Shown: piece by piece, positions 28,274 to 36,534 of the stretch | How the letters are laid out: each line of letters starts with the position of its first letter | How positions within the stretch are numbered: the first letter of the stretch is position 1 | Source of the DNA: Gordonia tangerina | GTDB lineage: Bacteria > Actinomycetota > Actinomycetes > Mycobacteriales > Mycobacteriaceae | DNA length: 64,000 bases | Direction: 5' to 3' | NCBI RefSeq assembly: GCF_021556435.1 | Contig: NZ_JAKGCU010000001.1 | Location: 1-64,000 of the forward strand | The notes under the pieces: model-generated | What the model saw: the letters and a program-made list of their open reading frames with translations, nothing else | What the model was told of the DNA's origin: nothing | The model's database searches: none | Made by a program: the position numbers and the translations under genes

Positions 28274-28851
28274 GCCGACCTCTGCTCAGATACCGTCACG
28301 AGCAGTTCGTAGGTCAGCTGCAATCCCCGCGGCCACGGGCCGTAACCGGCGGCCGGATTGAGGTGTCCGACATCGCCTAGGTCGACGACGCGACTGCCCC
28401 ACACCTCCGCCATACCGGTGATGCGTCGAAAACCGCCCAGTGGGTCGGATCGACTCGCCGCAACCGTAGACGGGAACGGCAGCCGTCGGCGCGGGATCGG
28501 GTTCCAACCGCCGTCATCGAGGTCCGCAGTGCTCGGATACCCTGCGGGAAGTGGTAGCTCCAGGTCCGCGGGCGTCACCAGCAACGCGCCCGCGATCTCC
28601 CGCGTCGGATGCTGCGCCCAGTGCACCGTGGTGATGACCCCGGCGCTGTGCGCCACCAGCACCACCGGCCCACGCACACGATGCAGCACCTCGTCGAGGG
28701 CGGCGACCCTCGCCTGCCGGCTGAGCTTGTCCCGCTCGAGCGGCGGTACGATGACTGAGTCGAGCGCTGCGGCCAGATGCGTCTGCCAATGATCGGCGAG
28801 GTGATCGCGTAAACCTGGGACGATCACTACCGTCGGTTCGCCCCGGTTCAT
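28270..28851 (-). CDS. RBBP9/YdeN-type alpha/beta hydrolase
   Basis: A 193-residue serine hydrolase. 'TVVIVPGLRDHLADHWQTHL' gives the N-terminal strand, Ser lies in 'VLVAHSAGVIT', the acid in 'VAASRSDPLG' and the histidine in 'GDVGHLNPAAGYG', all in the RBBP9/YdeN order. Likely an esterase or thioesterase acting in the same catabolic unit. Both ends overlap neighbours by 4 bp (ATGA with the MFS stop, GTGA with CMD), so expression is tightly coupled. Confidence 0.85.
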   Translation of the reverse strand: MNRGEPTVVIVPGLRDHLADHWQTHLAAALDSVIVPPLERDKLSRQARVAALDEVLHRVRGPVVLVAHSAGVITTVHWAQHPTREIAGALLVTPADLELPLPAGYPSTADLDDGGWNPIPRRRLPFPSTVAASRSDPLGGFRRITGMAEVWGSRVVDLGDVGHLNPAAGYGPWPRGLQLTYELLVTVSEQRSA

Positions 28852-30209
28852 CGGACACCTCCGGCCGACCGAGCCTGCAATGCTGCCAGCTTGCGCACGC
28901 CGAGCGGATGCAGCCGATACCCCGCAGCCAACGCCACGATCGCAGCGACATAGACCAGCGGCGAGAGTTGCAGGGCTGTACGCAATCCCACCCAATCGGC
29001 AAGGATGCCGACGACGAACGGCCCCAGCGCCAGACCCAGCAGATTGTTGGCCACTGTCAGCGACCCCATCGCCGAGGCACGCATCGAGGCATGCGTCAGA
29101 TTGGCCACCATCGCCGCCGTCGGGCCGGATGATCCCGCGACGAAGAATCCGCCGAGACAGATCAACGCCACCTGCGACGCACCGGCAGCCAGACCGAAAC
29201 CGACGGTCAAGCACACCAGTGAGATGACGCAGAACGCGATCGCGCTCAACCACTTACGCCGGATGTCGACACGCCCGACACGGTCGGTGATGAACCCACA
29301 CACCACCATGCCACTACCCACGAGCAACACGATCCCGGCCGCCGCGATGCCGGCCTTGTCCGGGGCCAGACCGTAGAACCGGTTGAAGAAACTTGGTGTC
29401 CACGACAACAGCACGGCGGCAGTGAACATCTGCAGACCGCCGCCGGCATACGCACAGAGAACCGCCGGGTTGGTGAACAAGCTCGACACCGGCGCGCGCC
29501 GGGGACCCGACGGCGCGGCGCTGCTCACCACGCCACGTGGCGCAACGTCGTCCACCGAGTTCTCGGCGACTTTGCGCTCGGTGACGATCAGCCGGAACAG
29601 CGCGACCAGGATGAGCCCGAACACCGCCATCGCGGCGAACGACCAGCGCCACCCCAGATGCACCGCGATCACGCCGCCGAGCGCGACACCGAGCACCGAC
29701 CCGAACGAGCCGCCGGCCATGAACGCCCCGCTGAGCGTTGCGTGTACCCGAGGCGCGAACACGCTGAGTACCAGCGCGATTCCGACGCTGCCGTATGCGG
29801 CTTCGCCGACGCCGACGAGGAAACGCGCGGCCAGCATCTGTTCGTAGTTGCTTGCGATGGCGCACAAGAGCGTCGCGATCGACCACAGCACCGCCATGAC
29901 GACGAGGCTGCGCACCCGGCCCCAGCGGTCGGCGATCAACGACAGCGGCAGGGTCAGCAACCCCACCATCAGGGCGACGATGCTGGTCAGTGAGGCGAGT
30001 TCCGAGTCGGCCAGCGACCACTCGGCCTTCAGGAACGGGAAGACGGCGCTGAGGACCTGCCGGGACATGTAGTCGGAGATCAGCAGAGCGAAGGTGAGCG
30101 CGAACACGAGCCACGGGTAGAGGCGGCGTCTGGTGGTCCGCGGCGAAGCGGGGTGGGTGGTCAGCGAGGTGTCGTCGGCCGGTGGGATCGACGAGAGGGG
30201 AGTGCCCAT
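28848..30209 (-). CDS. MFS transporter, aromatic acid / anion symporter-like
   Basis: A 453-residue major facilitator with 12 predicted helices. 'LISDYMSRQVLSAVFPFLKA' in helix 1 and 'SLIADRWGRVRSLVVMAVLW' after helix 2 resemble the anion:cation symporter/aromatic-acid and hexuronate MFS groups. Probably imports the substrate of the surrounding catabolic cluster. The ATG at 30209 has AGGAG 7 nt upstream; the open frame to 30275 is noncoding. It is the first gene after a strong intergenic hairpin, so it may have its own promoter. Confidence 0.84.
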   Translation of the reverse strand: MGTPLSSIPPADDTSLTTHPASPRTTRRRLYPWLVFALTFALLISDYMSRQVLSAVFPFLKAEWSLADSELASLTSIVALMVGLLTLPLSLIADRWGRVRSLVVMAVLWSIATLLCAIASNYEQMLAARFLVGVGEAAYGSVGIALVLSVFAPRVHATLSGAFMAGGSFGSVLGVALGGVIAVHLGWRWSFAAMAVFGLILVALFRLIVTERKVAENSVDDVAPRGVVSSAAPSGPRRAPVSSLFTNPAVLCAYAGGGLQMFTAAVLLSWTPSFFNRFYGLAPDKAGIAAAGIVLLVGSGMVVCGFITDRVGRVDIRRKWLSAIAFCVISLVCLTVGFGLAAGASQVALICLGGFFVAGSSGPTAAMVANLTHASMRASAMGSLTVANNLLGLALGPFVVGILADWVGLRTALQLSPLVYVAAIVALAAGYRLHPLGVRKLAALQARSAGGVR

Positions 30210-30297
30210 GGGAGGCTCCTGGCGGTGCGGGTGAAAGATGTGAGGGCGCAAGATGCGGCGGCGCACGTCGATCACTCCGAGGTGAGCGACGTCTGCT

Positions 30298-30338
30298 CGG
30301 TGACCGGACCGCGCCGAAGCCGGCCGGTCCGGTCACCG
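30298..30338. terminator. strong perfect hairpin between the BKACE and MFS genes
   Basis: A 14-bp perfect stem (30298-30311 with 30325-30338) encloses a 13-base GC-rich loop that can itself pair (gccg/cggc). It is 40 bp past the BKACE stop and 89 bp before the MFS start on the same strand. It probably terminates or attenuates the upstream MDR-TauD-BKACE transcript. No T tract. Confidence 0.6.
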
Positions 30339-30377
30339 ATGAGGATGGTCTGACGGGTGAGGGTGTAACGGGCCCCG

Positions 30378-31445
30378 TCAACCCTGGGTCTGGAATCCGT
30401 GGTGGGTGAAGCCGACCTGCCCGGGGCGCCGGTTGGGCGCATAGCCCAGCTTCGCCAGTGTCTCGTCGGCGTCGCGATACTGTTCGCCGATCCGGTAGAT
30501 CTCACGGGCTTCCTTGCCGCCGGCCACCTCACGCCCCAGTTCACCGGCGATCCGGACCAACTGTTCAATCTGTTGTACCGACGTCATCTTCTCACCGACC
30601 CTGCCCCAGATGGTGTCTTCGTTGCCACATCGGGTGTGCAGGCCCATCGCGATCGCCATCGCGTTGACCGGCAGTACCGACCGCATCAGCGTCTCCAGCG
30701 TCAGGCAGGCGCCGTCCGGGACGCGCTGGATGAAGTTCATGATGTTGTACGGATTGGGGCCGTCGAAGCCGCCGCCGATGCCGACCCAGGTGAGGTTGAG
30801 GGGGCCGGTGTAGACGCCGCGGCGGATCAGCCGCTCCACCGTCTCCAGCTGCGGGATGCTCGACAGCTGGAAGTGCGGCTGGATTCCCGCGGTCTGCAGG
30901 CGTCGCAGATGCTCCTCTACCCAGGCCGGTCCGGCGGGGACCGTCATCTCCCGGTAGGTCGACGCCAGCTCCGGACGTGCCAGCGAGGTGCCGCCGATGT
31001 CGTCGGCGGCCATCAACTCCATGATGTTCATCTGGCTGGTGTTGATGGCGATCGTCACCTGGTCCGGTGCCGGATCCAACTCGGCCAGCATGTGCCGGGT
31101 GTCGTCGGACAGCCACTTGGCATCTGCGCCTTCACCTTCAGGGGCGAACGAGATGGAGCCACCGACCTGCAGGATCATCTCCGGCACCGCCTCGCGCAGT
31201 CCGGAAAGCAGTTCGTTGAACTTCGACAACCGCTTGCTGCCCTTACCGTCGAGTTCACGGACATGGATGTGCAGCACGCTGGCGCCGGCCTCGTAGCAGT
31301 CGACGGCCTGCTGGATGTGCTCTTCCATCGTCAGAGGCAGGTCATCACGGAAGTCGTCGGGTTCCCATTCCGGACCGTAGGGCGCTGCGGTGATGACCAG
31401 CTTGTCCTGGTTCTCCGGGAACAGTGCGTCGTCGTGGAAATGCAT
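30378..31445 (-). CDS. beta-keto acid cleavage enzyme (BKACE, DUF849)
   Basis: A 355-residue TIM-barrel enzyme of the BKACE family. The zinc motif HIHVRE is in 'AGASVLHIHVRELDGKGSK', with 'ITAAPYGPEWEPDD' at the N-terminus and 'NLTWVGIGGGFDG' in the barrel. Family reaction: a beta-keto acid plus acetyl-CoA gives acetoacetate and a new acyl-CoA. This suggests that the pathway passes through a beta-keto acid. The long 'HTRCGNEDTIWGRVGEKMTS' segment matches the C-terminal barrel strands. An AAGGAG site precedes the ATG, with a small TTCAC/GTGAA symmetry (31456-31470) just upstream. Confidence 0.88.
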   Translation of the reverse strand: MHFHDDALFPENQDKLVITAAPYGPEWEPDDFRDDLPLTMEEHIQQAVDCYEAGASVLHIHVRELDGKGSKRLSKFNELLSGLREAVPEMILQVGGSISFAPEGEGADAKWLSDDTRHMLAELDPAPDQVTIAINTSQMNIMELMAADDIGGTSLARPELASTYREMTVPAGPAWVEEHLRRLQTAGIQPHFQLSSIPQLETVERLIRRGVYTGPLNLTWVGIGGGFDGPNPYNIMNFIQRVPDGACLTLETLMRSVLPVNAMAIAMGLHTRCGNEDTIWGRVGEKMTSVQQIEQLVRIAGELGREVAGGKEAREIYRIGEQYRDADETLAKLGYAPNRRPGQVGFTHHGFQTQG

Positions 31446-31524
31446 GGTCGTGCTCCTTCACTGATGGTGAATCAACTGTGTTGTCGGCGTGGATGGGTGG
31501 GCCGGTGGTGTCGTGCGCCCGGGG

Positions 31525-32412
31525 TCAGAAGGGACGATCGCCGATGATCCCGGCGCGCTCCATCTTTCGGACGGCCGGCCAGTAGTCCTGGACGGCATAG
31601 TGTTGGGTGCTGCGGTTGTCCCAGATGGCGATGCTGTTCGGCGTCCAGCGCCACCGCACCTGGTACTCGGGGATGGATGCCTGGCTGATCAGGTACTGCA
31701 ACAGGTTGGCGGCTCCGGGCGCATAGTCGATGCCGAATCGGATGTTGTCGGCGGTGTGGTAGTTGACCAGATGGGTGGCGAACGAGTTCACGAAGAGGAT
31801 CTCGTCGCCGGTGTCCGGATGGGTTCGGACCACCGGGTGTTCGGCATCGGGGTACCGCGCGTGCAGCGCCGCGCGCTGCTCGGCCGACATCCGCGCGCCA
31901 AAGCTCGCCTCGATGCTGTGGCGCGCACGCAGATTCGCGATCTTATCCTTCACCGTCGCCGGTAGCCGGCGATAGGCCTCGACCATGTTCACCCAGATGG
32001 TGTCGCCACCGACTGGCGGCGCCTCGACGCAGCGCAGCACGCAGCCGAACGGCGGGTTCTCCCGCCAGGTCGCGTCGCAGTGGTAGGCGTTTTCGTAGTG
32101 TTCGGGCGGGCTGTCGAGGTCCTTGTAGATGCGGACCAGACCGGGCTGGTCGGGGTCACTGCCGACCACCGGATGATCCTCGAGCGGTCCGAATCGTTGC
32201 GCGAGGGCGACATGCTGGGCCCGCGTGATGTTTTGGTCGCGGAAGAACAACACCTTGTGCTGCACCAACAGCGCGCGCAGTTCGGCGAACAGGTCGGCAT
32301 CGGAGGCGACCTCGCCGAGGTCGCACGCCGTGATCTCCGCTCCGATCGAACAGGTCAGCTGTTCGACCTGAAAAGTGCTGGACGTCGCTCTCGTTCGAGT
32401 TGCGGTGGTCAT
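31525..32412 (-). CDS. TauD/TfdA family Fe(II)/2-oxoglutarate dioxygenase
   Basis: A 295-residue dioxygenase with the metal triad visible as H111 and D113 in 'YHCDATW' and the distal His in 'STQHYAVQDY' near residue 271. The second-half 'DNRSTQHYAV...ERAGIIGD' matches TauD/TfdA enzymes that hydroxylate and often cleave ethers or sulfonates such as taurine, 2,4-D and alkyl sulfates. The ATG at 32412 has GAAAGGA upstream; longer readings run into the quinone reductase gene. Sits between a quinone oxidoreductase and BKACE. Confidence 0.88.
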   Translation of the reverse strand: MTTATRTRATSSTFQVEQLTCSIGAEITACDLGEVASDADLFAELRALLVQHKVLFFRDQNITRAQHVALAQRFGPLEDHPVVGSDPDQPGLVRIYKDLDSPPEHYENAYHCDATWRENPPFGCVLRCVEAPPVGGDTIWVNMVEAYRRLPATVKDKIANLRARHSIEASFGARMSAEQRAALHARYPDAEHPVVRTHPDTGDEILFVNSFATHLVNYHTADNIRFGIDYAPGAANLLQYLISQASIPEYQVRWRWTPNSIAIWDNRSTQHYAVQDYWPAVRKMERAGIIGDRPF

Positions 32413-32440
32413 CGGATTTCCTTTCGTGAGTGTCGTGTGA

Positions 32441-33415
32441 TCAGACCGAGAACACCGACGAGCCGACACTGCGCCCGGATTCCAGGTCACGATGTGCGGC
32501 AACGGCGTCGGAGAGCTCATAGCGTTGGTTGATCTCGATGGAGATCCGCCCGGCGGCCACGTGTCCGAACAGCTCGGCAGCCAGTTCTCGGCGTTCGGCC
32601 GGGTCGGCGATGAAGTCGGCGAGCGCCGGCCTGGTGACGTACACCGACCCGGCGAGCGCCAGTTGCATGGCATCGATCGGCGGCATCGGACCGGATGCGG
32701 TGCCGAAGCACACCAGCAGACCGCGCCGTGCGACCGATGCGAGTGACGATGCGTAGGTGCGGGCACCGATACTGTCGTAGGCCACTCGTACACCCACACC
32801 GTCGGTGAGTTCGCGGACACGTTGTGCCACATTCTCTTCGGTGTAGATGATCACCTCGTCACAGCCGTGCGCATGGGCGACCTCGGCCTTGGCCTTGGTC
32901 GACACTGTGCCGATGACGCGGATACCCAGCAGACGAGCCCACTGAGTGAAGATGAGGCCGACCCCGCCGGCAGCGGCCTGCAGCAACACGGTGTCGCCGG
33001 CCGCGACAGGCCAGATGCGGCGCAGCAGGTATGCGGTGGTCAACCCGCGCATCGTCATCGCCGCCGCGGTGTCGAAACCGATCTCGTCGGGCAGGGCGAT
33101 CAGATGCTCTGCGGGCATCACCCGTTCGGTGCTGTAGGCGCCGAGGGGGCTGCCCGTGTAGGTGACGCGATCGCCGGGCGCGAAGTCCGCGACACCCGGC
33201 CCGACGGCCTCGACGGTGCCGGCCGCCTCCACACCCATCCCCGCGGGTAGGGGCGCCGGATAGAGTCCGGTGCGGAAGTAGGTGTCGGCGAAGTTGAGTC
33301 CCACCGCCTCGTGCCGAATGCGGACCTCCCCGACTCCCGGTTCGGGTACGTAGACCGCTTCCCATCGCAGGACCTCCGGCCCGCCGGTCTCGTGGAATCG
33401 AACTGCCTTCGCCAT
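32441..33415 (-). CDS. quinone oxidoreductase-like MDR protein (zinc-free)
   Basis: A 324-residue medium-chain reductase with 'VGLNFADTYFRTGLYP', no zinc-ligand cysteine cluster, and the NADPH site 'LLQAAAGGVGLIFTQWARLL'. Matches QorA-type quinone/enone reductases. It is first in a (-) unit with TauD (28 bp after) and BKACE, divergent from the AraC regulator, so it probably reduces a quinone or enone intermediate of that pathway. Confidence 0.87.
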   Translation of the reverse strand: MAKAVRFHETGGPEVLRWEAVYVPEPGVGEVRIRHEAVGLNFADTYFRTGLYPAPLPAGMGVEAAGTVEAVGPGVADFAPGDRVTYTGSPLGAYSTERVMPAEHLIALPDEIGFDTAAAMTMRGLTTAYLLRRIWPVAAGDTVLLQAAAGGVGLIFTQWARLLGIRVIGTVSTKAKAEVAHAHGCDEVIIYTEENVAQRVRELTDGVGVRVAYDSIGARTYASSLASVARRGLLVCFGTASGPMPPIDAMQLALAGSVYVTRPALADFIADPAERRELAAELFGHVAAGRISIEINQRYELSDAVAAHRDLESGRSVGSSVFSV

Positions 33416-33568
33416 GGCGGCCCCTTCTCTGTCCCCGGCGCGGCGGCGAGCGTGTGATGACCTGCCGCGCCGATTTCGTTTGTGATGCAGACCACGTTAT
33501 GGACTGGCGAGACGCATTTCTTTTCCGTACGGGACTCACCACTGTTCATTTGGGGACATACTTGGGGT

Positions 33569-34711
33569 GTGAAACCTCTGGCGCGCTACGCGGCGCTCAA
33601 CAACTTCGTCGAGCTGGGGCACTCGCTGGGGCTCGATCCCGCACGCCTCATGCGTGACGTCGGCCTGGATCCGGCCAGCATCGGCCTGCAGGATCGGTGG
33701 ATCCCGGCCGAGGCGGCCGTTGAGGTGCTTGAACGTGCCGCAGCCGCAGCCGACCGCGACGATCTCGGTCTCGCCTTGGCGCAGTTCCGAAGGTTGTCGC
33801 ATCTGGGACCGTTGAGTCTGGTGCTGCGCGAAGAGCCCGACGTGCGCAGCGCGCTGCTGCTACTGATCCGTCATCAACACATGTACAACGAGGCGTTGCG
33901 CATCCGGCTGACCGAGCAATCGGGCATCGCGACCGTGCGCGTCGCGCTGGACCTGGGTTACCCCGGTGATTTCCGGCAGTCCAGCGATCTCGCTGTGGGC
34001 GTGCTGCATCTGTTGATCCAAGGGTTCATCTCGCCGGGGTGGCGTCCGTTGAGCGTCTCCTTCACGCACCCGCCGCCGCGTGACCCGCGGGTGTGCCACT
34101 CGTTGTTCGGCCCTCAGGTCCGCTTCGACGCCGACTTCGATGGGATATCGCTCTACACAAAGGATCTCGACACCGCAAATGCAATGGCGGACCCGACGCT
34201 GCGCCAATACACCCAAGAGCTGCTCGGCGATATCGACACTCCCGGCGCGCCGACCACCGAGCATCGGGTACGCGAACTCGTCGAACTACTGCTGCCCACC
34301 GGACGGTGCTCGGTCGAGCAGGTGGCCCGCAGCCTCGGCGTCGACCGGCGGACGGTCCACCGTCGGCTCGACGACGACGGCACCTCGTTCTCCGCGGTTC
34401 TCGATGACACCCGCGCGGAGTTGGCCCAGCACATGGTCGCCGGCCGCCGGCAATCGATGATCGACATCAGCGAATCACTCGGCTTCGCCTCGCCCGGCAA
34501 CTTCAGTCGCTGGTTTCGCAAACGGTTCGGGCAGTCGCCCAGCCAATGGCGCGCCGAGCCCACCAGCCACCCTCCGCCGGACCACCAGCCAGGCGACCCT
34601 CCGCCAGGCAACCAGCCACACCCCCCTCCGCCAGACAACCCTCCGCCGGGCAAACAGTCAGGCGACCCTCCGCCAGACAACCAGCCACACCACCCTCCGC
34701 TGGTCGAGTAG
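33569..34711 (+). CDS. AraC family regulator with repeat-derived proline-rich tail
   Basis: A 380-residue regulator: Arabinose_bd-type N-terminal domain (residues about 10-200), then an AraC helix-turn-helix ('SVEQVARSLGVDRRTVHRRL' and 'DISESLGFASPGNFSRWFRK'). The normal C-terminus 'RFGQSPSQWRAEP' is followed by about 48 residues of PPP/DNQP repeats encoded by a degenerate 27-bp tandem. The stop lies in a palindromic repeat. A GTG at 33569 is chosen because it fits the family N-terminus; an ATG at 33482 would add 29 residues across the divergent promoter. It probably controls the divergent MDR-TauD-BKACE genes. Confidence 0.85.
   Translation: MKPLARYAALNNFVELGHSLGLDPARLMRDVGLDPASIGLQDRWIPAEAAVEVLERAAAAADRDDLGLALAQFRRLSHLGPLSLVLREEPDVRSALLLLIRHQHMYNEALRIRLTEQSGIATVRVALDLGYPGDFRQSSDLAVGVLHLLIQGFISPGWRPLSVSFTHPPPRDPRVCHSLFGPQVRFDADFDGISLYTKDLDTANAMADPTLRQYTQELLGDIDTPGAPTTEHRVRELVELLLPTGRCSVEQVARSLGVDRRTVHRRLDDDGTSFSAVLDDTRAELAQHMVAGRRQSMIDISESLGFASPGNFSRWFRKRFGQSPSQWRAEPTSHPPPDHQPGDPPPGNQPHPPPPDNPPPGKQSGDPPPDNQPHHPPLVE
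34570..34701 (+). repeat. degenerate ~27-bp in-frame tandem repeat encoding the Pro-rich tail
   Basis: The core CCCTCCGC(C/T) occurs six times, starting at 34570, 34598, 34624, 34639, 34666 and 34693, with steps of 28, 26, 15, 27 and 27 bp. It is read as PPP-x-NQP units at the end of the AraC protein. It lies directly against the intergenic repeats. Confidence 0.7.
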
Positions 34712-34749
34712 CCACCGAGCCGCTAGGCGAGGCGGCGTATCGAGACCAC
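34700..34749 (-). repeat. palindromic intergenic repeat, copy 1 (contains the araC-type stop)
   Basis: The reverse strand reads GGTCTCGATACGCC ... CTACTCGACCAG, a REP-like sequence I recognise from Gordonia and related actinomycetes. It starts inside the AraC coding end and supplies its TAG stop. A related copy in opposite orientation lies at 34789-34837. Confidence 0.6.
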
Positions 34750-34788
34750 TTGCGTCACATGAATGCTCGACCATCGTCGGACGTCACC

Positions 34789-34837
34789 TGATCTCGATAC
34801 GGCTCCTCGCTGCGCTCGTCACCTACTCGATCAGCGA
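34789..34837 (+). repeat. palindromic intergenic repeat, copy 2
   Basis: The forward strand reads GATCTCGATACGGC ... CTACTCGATCAGC, similar to the reverse complement of copy 1. The two copies face each other across 39 bp. The end of this copy runs without a break into the 23-bp tandem array, which appears to have grown from its terminal segment. Confidence 0.6.
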
Positions 34838-35095
34838 GCGAGGTCACCCACAATCAGCGAACGAGGTCACCCAAAATCAGCGAGCGAAATTGCCCACATT
34901 CAGCGAGCGAGGTTGCCCACGACCAGCGAACGAGGTCACCCACAATCAGCGAACGAGGTTGCCCACGACCAGCGAACGAGGTCACCCACAATCAGCGAAC
35001 GAGGTTGCCCACGACCAGCGAACGAGGTCACCCACAATTAGCGAGCGAGGTTGCCCACGATCAGCGAGTTGGGTCACCCAGGAGCAGCGGGATAA
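34831..35095 (+). repeat. 23-bp tandem array (minisatellite) of two alternating variants
   Basis: Units begin at 34831, 34854, 34877, 34900, 34923, 34946, 34969, 34992, 35015, 35038, 35061 and a last partial one at 35084, exactly 23 bp apart. The constant part is CAGCGA(A/G)CGAGGT. The variable half alternates between CACCCACAAT and TGCCCACGAC over most of the array, giving a 46-bp higher-order unit. The period is not a multiple of three, and readings through it are not genes. The array sits between the convergent AraC and glucosylglycerate hydrolase genes. Confidence 0.85.
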
Positions 35096-35116
35096 GCGTG
35101 CGCGGGAACGCACAGC

Positions 35117-36472
35117 TCAGTCCAGCCAGTCCAGCACCGCGGCCGCCGTCCAGCTCTGCTGCATGCTGCCCAGCGGCTCGCCGGTGAACGGTTCGTAGTA
35201 CTCGGCGAACGCGCCGTCGGTGGCCTGCCGCAAGCCTTCCTCCCGCAGCCGGGCCGATCGTTCGGTCCAGCCGCGACGGGCGAACGCCCAACTGAACAGC
35301 CACGTCATCACCGGCCATACCGGACCGCGCCAGTATTCGCGCGACCGGAAGTCCATCGAGATCGGCGACGTCGACGGAGGCACCGCGTACCGCAGATCAG
35401 GATGGCCACAGAACCGCGGGCCGTCGAACAGCCGCAGCAGGGCGCGCTCGCGTTCACGCGAGAGCCCGCCACAGATCAGCGGCGCGAACACCGCGAGGGT
35501 CTCGGTGTTGATCCACTGGTCGGTGCGCAGGTCGTAATCGCGGGCGGCGCCATTGCGTTCGTTGGCCGACGCCACCACACCCGCGCGGAATCGGTCGGCC
35601 CACGCGCGTAGGTCGCGAACATCGGAGCGCGGTTTGGAGTAGTCCTCGCCGATGGTGGCCAGCACATCGCAGGCGACCGAGAAGATGGCGCTGACGAAGA
35701 CGTCCTCGACGGCGAAACTCATCACCTTCGGCAGCAGGTCGTCGTCGTAGTTGGAGCGCTTCATCTGCTCGACCAGCCAGAGGTAGCGGTCGTATTCGAG
35801 GTCCGACGGCCGCATCGACAAGTCACCGACGTGGTCGAGATCGGCACGCACGTAGGCGGGCAGATCCACCCCGGGCACCACGTTGGCATACGGCCGGTCC
35901 CAGCGCGGCGAGTTGTCCATCCCCGATTCCCAGCCGTGGAACAGGGTGACGCGGCCGTTGCCGTGCGGGTCGCGTGCATGGGCGAGCCAGCGATGCCACC
36001 GCACCAGCGACGCCCAGCGACGGTCGATGAACTCGTTGGCCACCGACCGTGTGGTGCGCCCGTGGCGGCGCGAGTGGTCGAGGATGCGTTGCACGGCGAT
36101 CGCATGCACCGGCGGCTGGGTGATGCCGGAGGTGTCCGGCGCGTCGGGGGCCGCCGGCGCAAGGCGCGCACATTCCCAGCGCGCCGGACCGGGGAAGTAC
36201 CCGTCGCGGCCGTTGGCGAACACGATGTGCGGGATCATGCCGTTGTCCCACTGCGCCGACAGCAAGGTGTCCATCTCGATCACCGCCCGCTCCACCGATA
36301 ACGGCGCAAGTCCGACGGTGACGAAAGCGGCGTCCCAGCTCCACATATGTGGGTACAGCTTGGGCGCGGCGCTCGTCATCGTGCCCAGATCGTTGCCGCG
36401 TAGCAGGTACGCGGCGCGGGCTGACAACTGAGTCGGGGTGAATCCATACCGGGCCACCCGTCGATTCTGCAC
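35117..36472 (-). CDS. ggh: glucosylglycerate hydrolase (GH63)
   Basis: A 451-residue GH63 enzyme closely resembling mycobacterial glucosylglycerate hydrolase. Visible are 'KLYPHMWSWDAAFVTVGLAP', 'WDNGMIPHIVFANGRDGYFP', the acid-region 'GWESGMDNSPRWD' (D186) and the base-region 'AEYYEPFTGEPLGSMQQSW' (E around 424). It releases glucose and glycerate from glucosylglycerate, a compatible solute and lipopolysaccharide precursor that accumulates under nitrogen limitation in mycobacteria. Start: GTG at 36472, with another GTG five codons later as an alternative. It stands alone, divergent from an SDR gene. Confidence 0.88.
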   Translation of the reverse strand: MQNRRVARYGFTPTQLSARAAYLLRGNDLGTMTSAAPKLYPHMWSWDAAFVTVGLAPLSVERAVIEMDTLLSAQWDNGMIPHIVFANGRDGYFPGPARWECARLAPAAPDAPDTSGITQPPVHAIAVQRILDHSRRHGRTTRSVANEFIDRRWASLVRWHRWLAHARDPHGNGRVTLFHGWESGMDNSPRWDRPYANVVPGVDLPAYVRADLDHVGDLSMRPSDLEYDRYLWLVEQMKRSNYDDDLLPKVMSFAVEDVFVSAIFSVACDVLATIGEDYSKPRSDVRDLRAWADRFRAGVVASANERNGAARDYDLRTDQWINTETLAVFAPLICGGLSRERERALLRLFDGPRFCGHPDLRYAVPPSTSPISMDFRSREYWRGPVWPVMTWLFSWAFARRGWTERSARLREEGLRQATDGAFAEYYEPFTGEPLGSMQQSWTAAAVLDWLD

Positions 36473-36534
36473 CGGGTCGACGGTCGTCGCGCAGCGAGGA
36501 GGTCACAGATGCGCGCCGGGGTAACGTCGATGCC

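Noticed and set aside
34831..35095. Possible CRISPR array
   Set aside because: Units are contiguous with no unique spacers and no cas genes nearby.
34763..35198. Three plus-strand open frames with repeated 'SERGHP'-type peptides
   Set aside because: They are readings of the 23-bp tandem array. A 23-bp period shifts frame each unit, so all three frames stay open by chance; no start site or homology.
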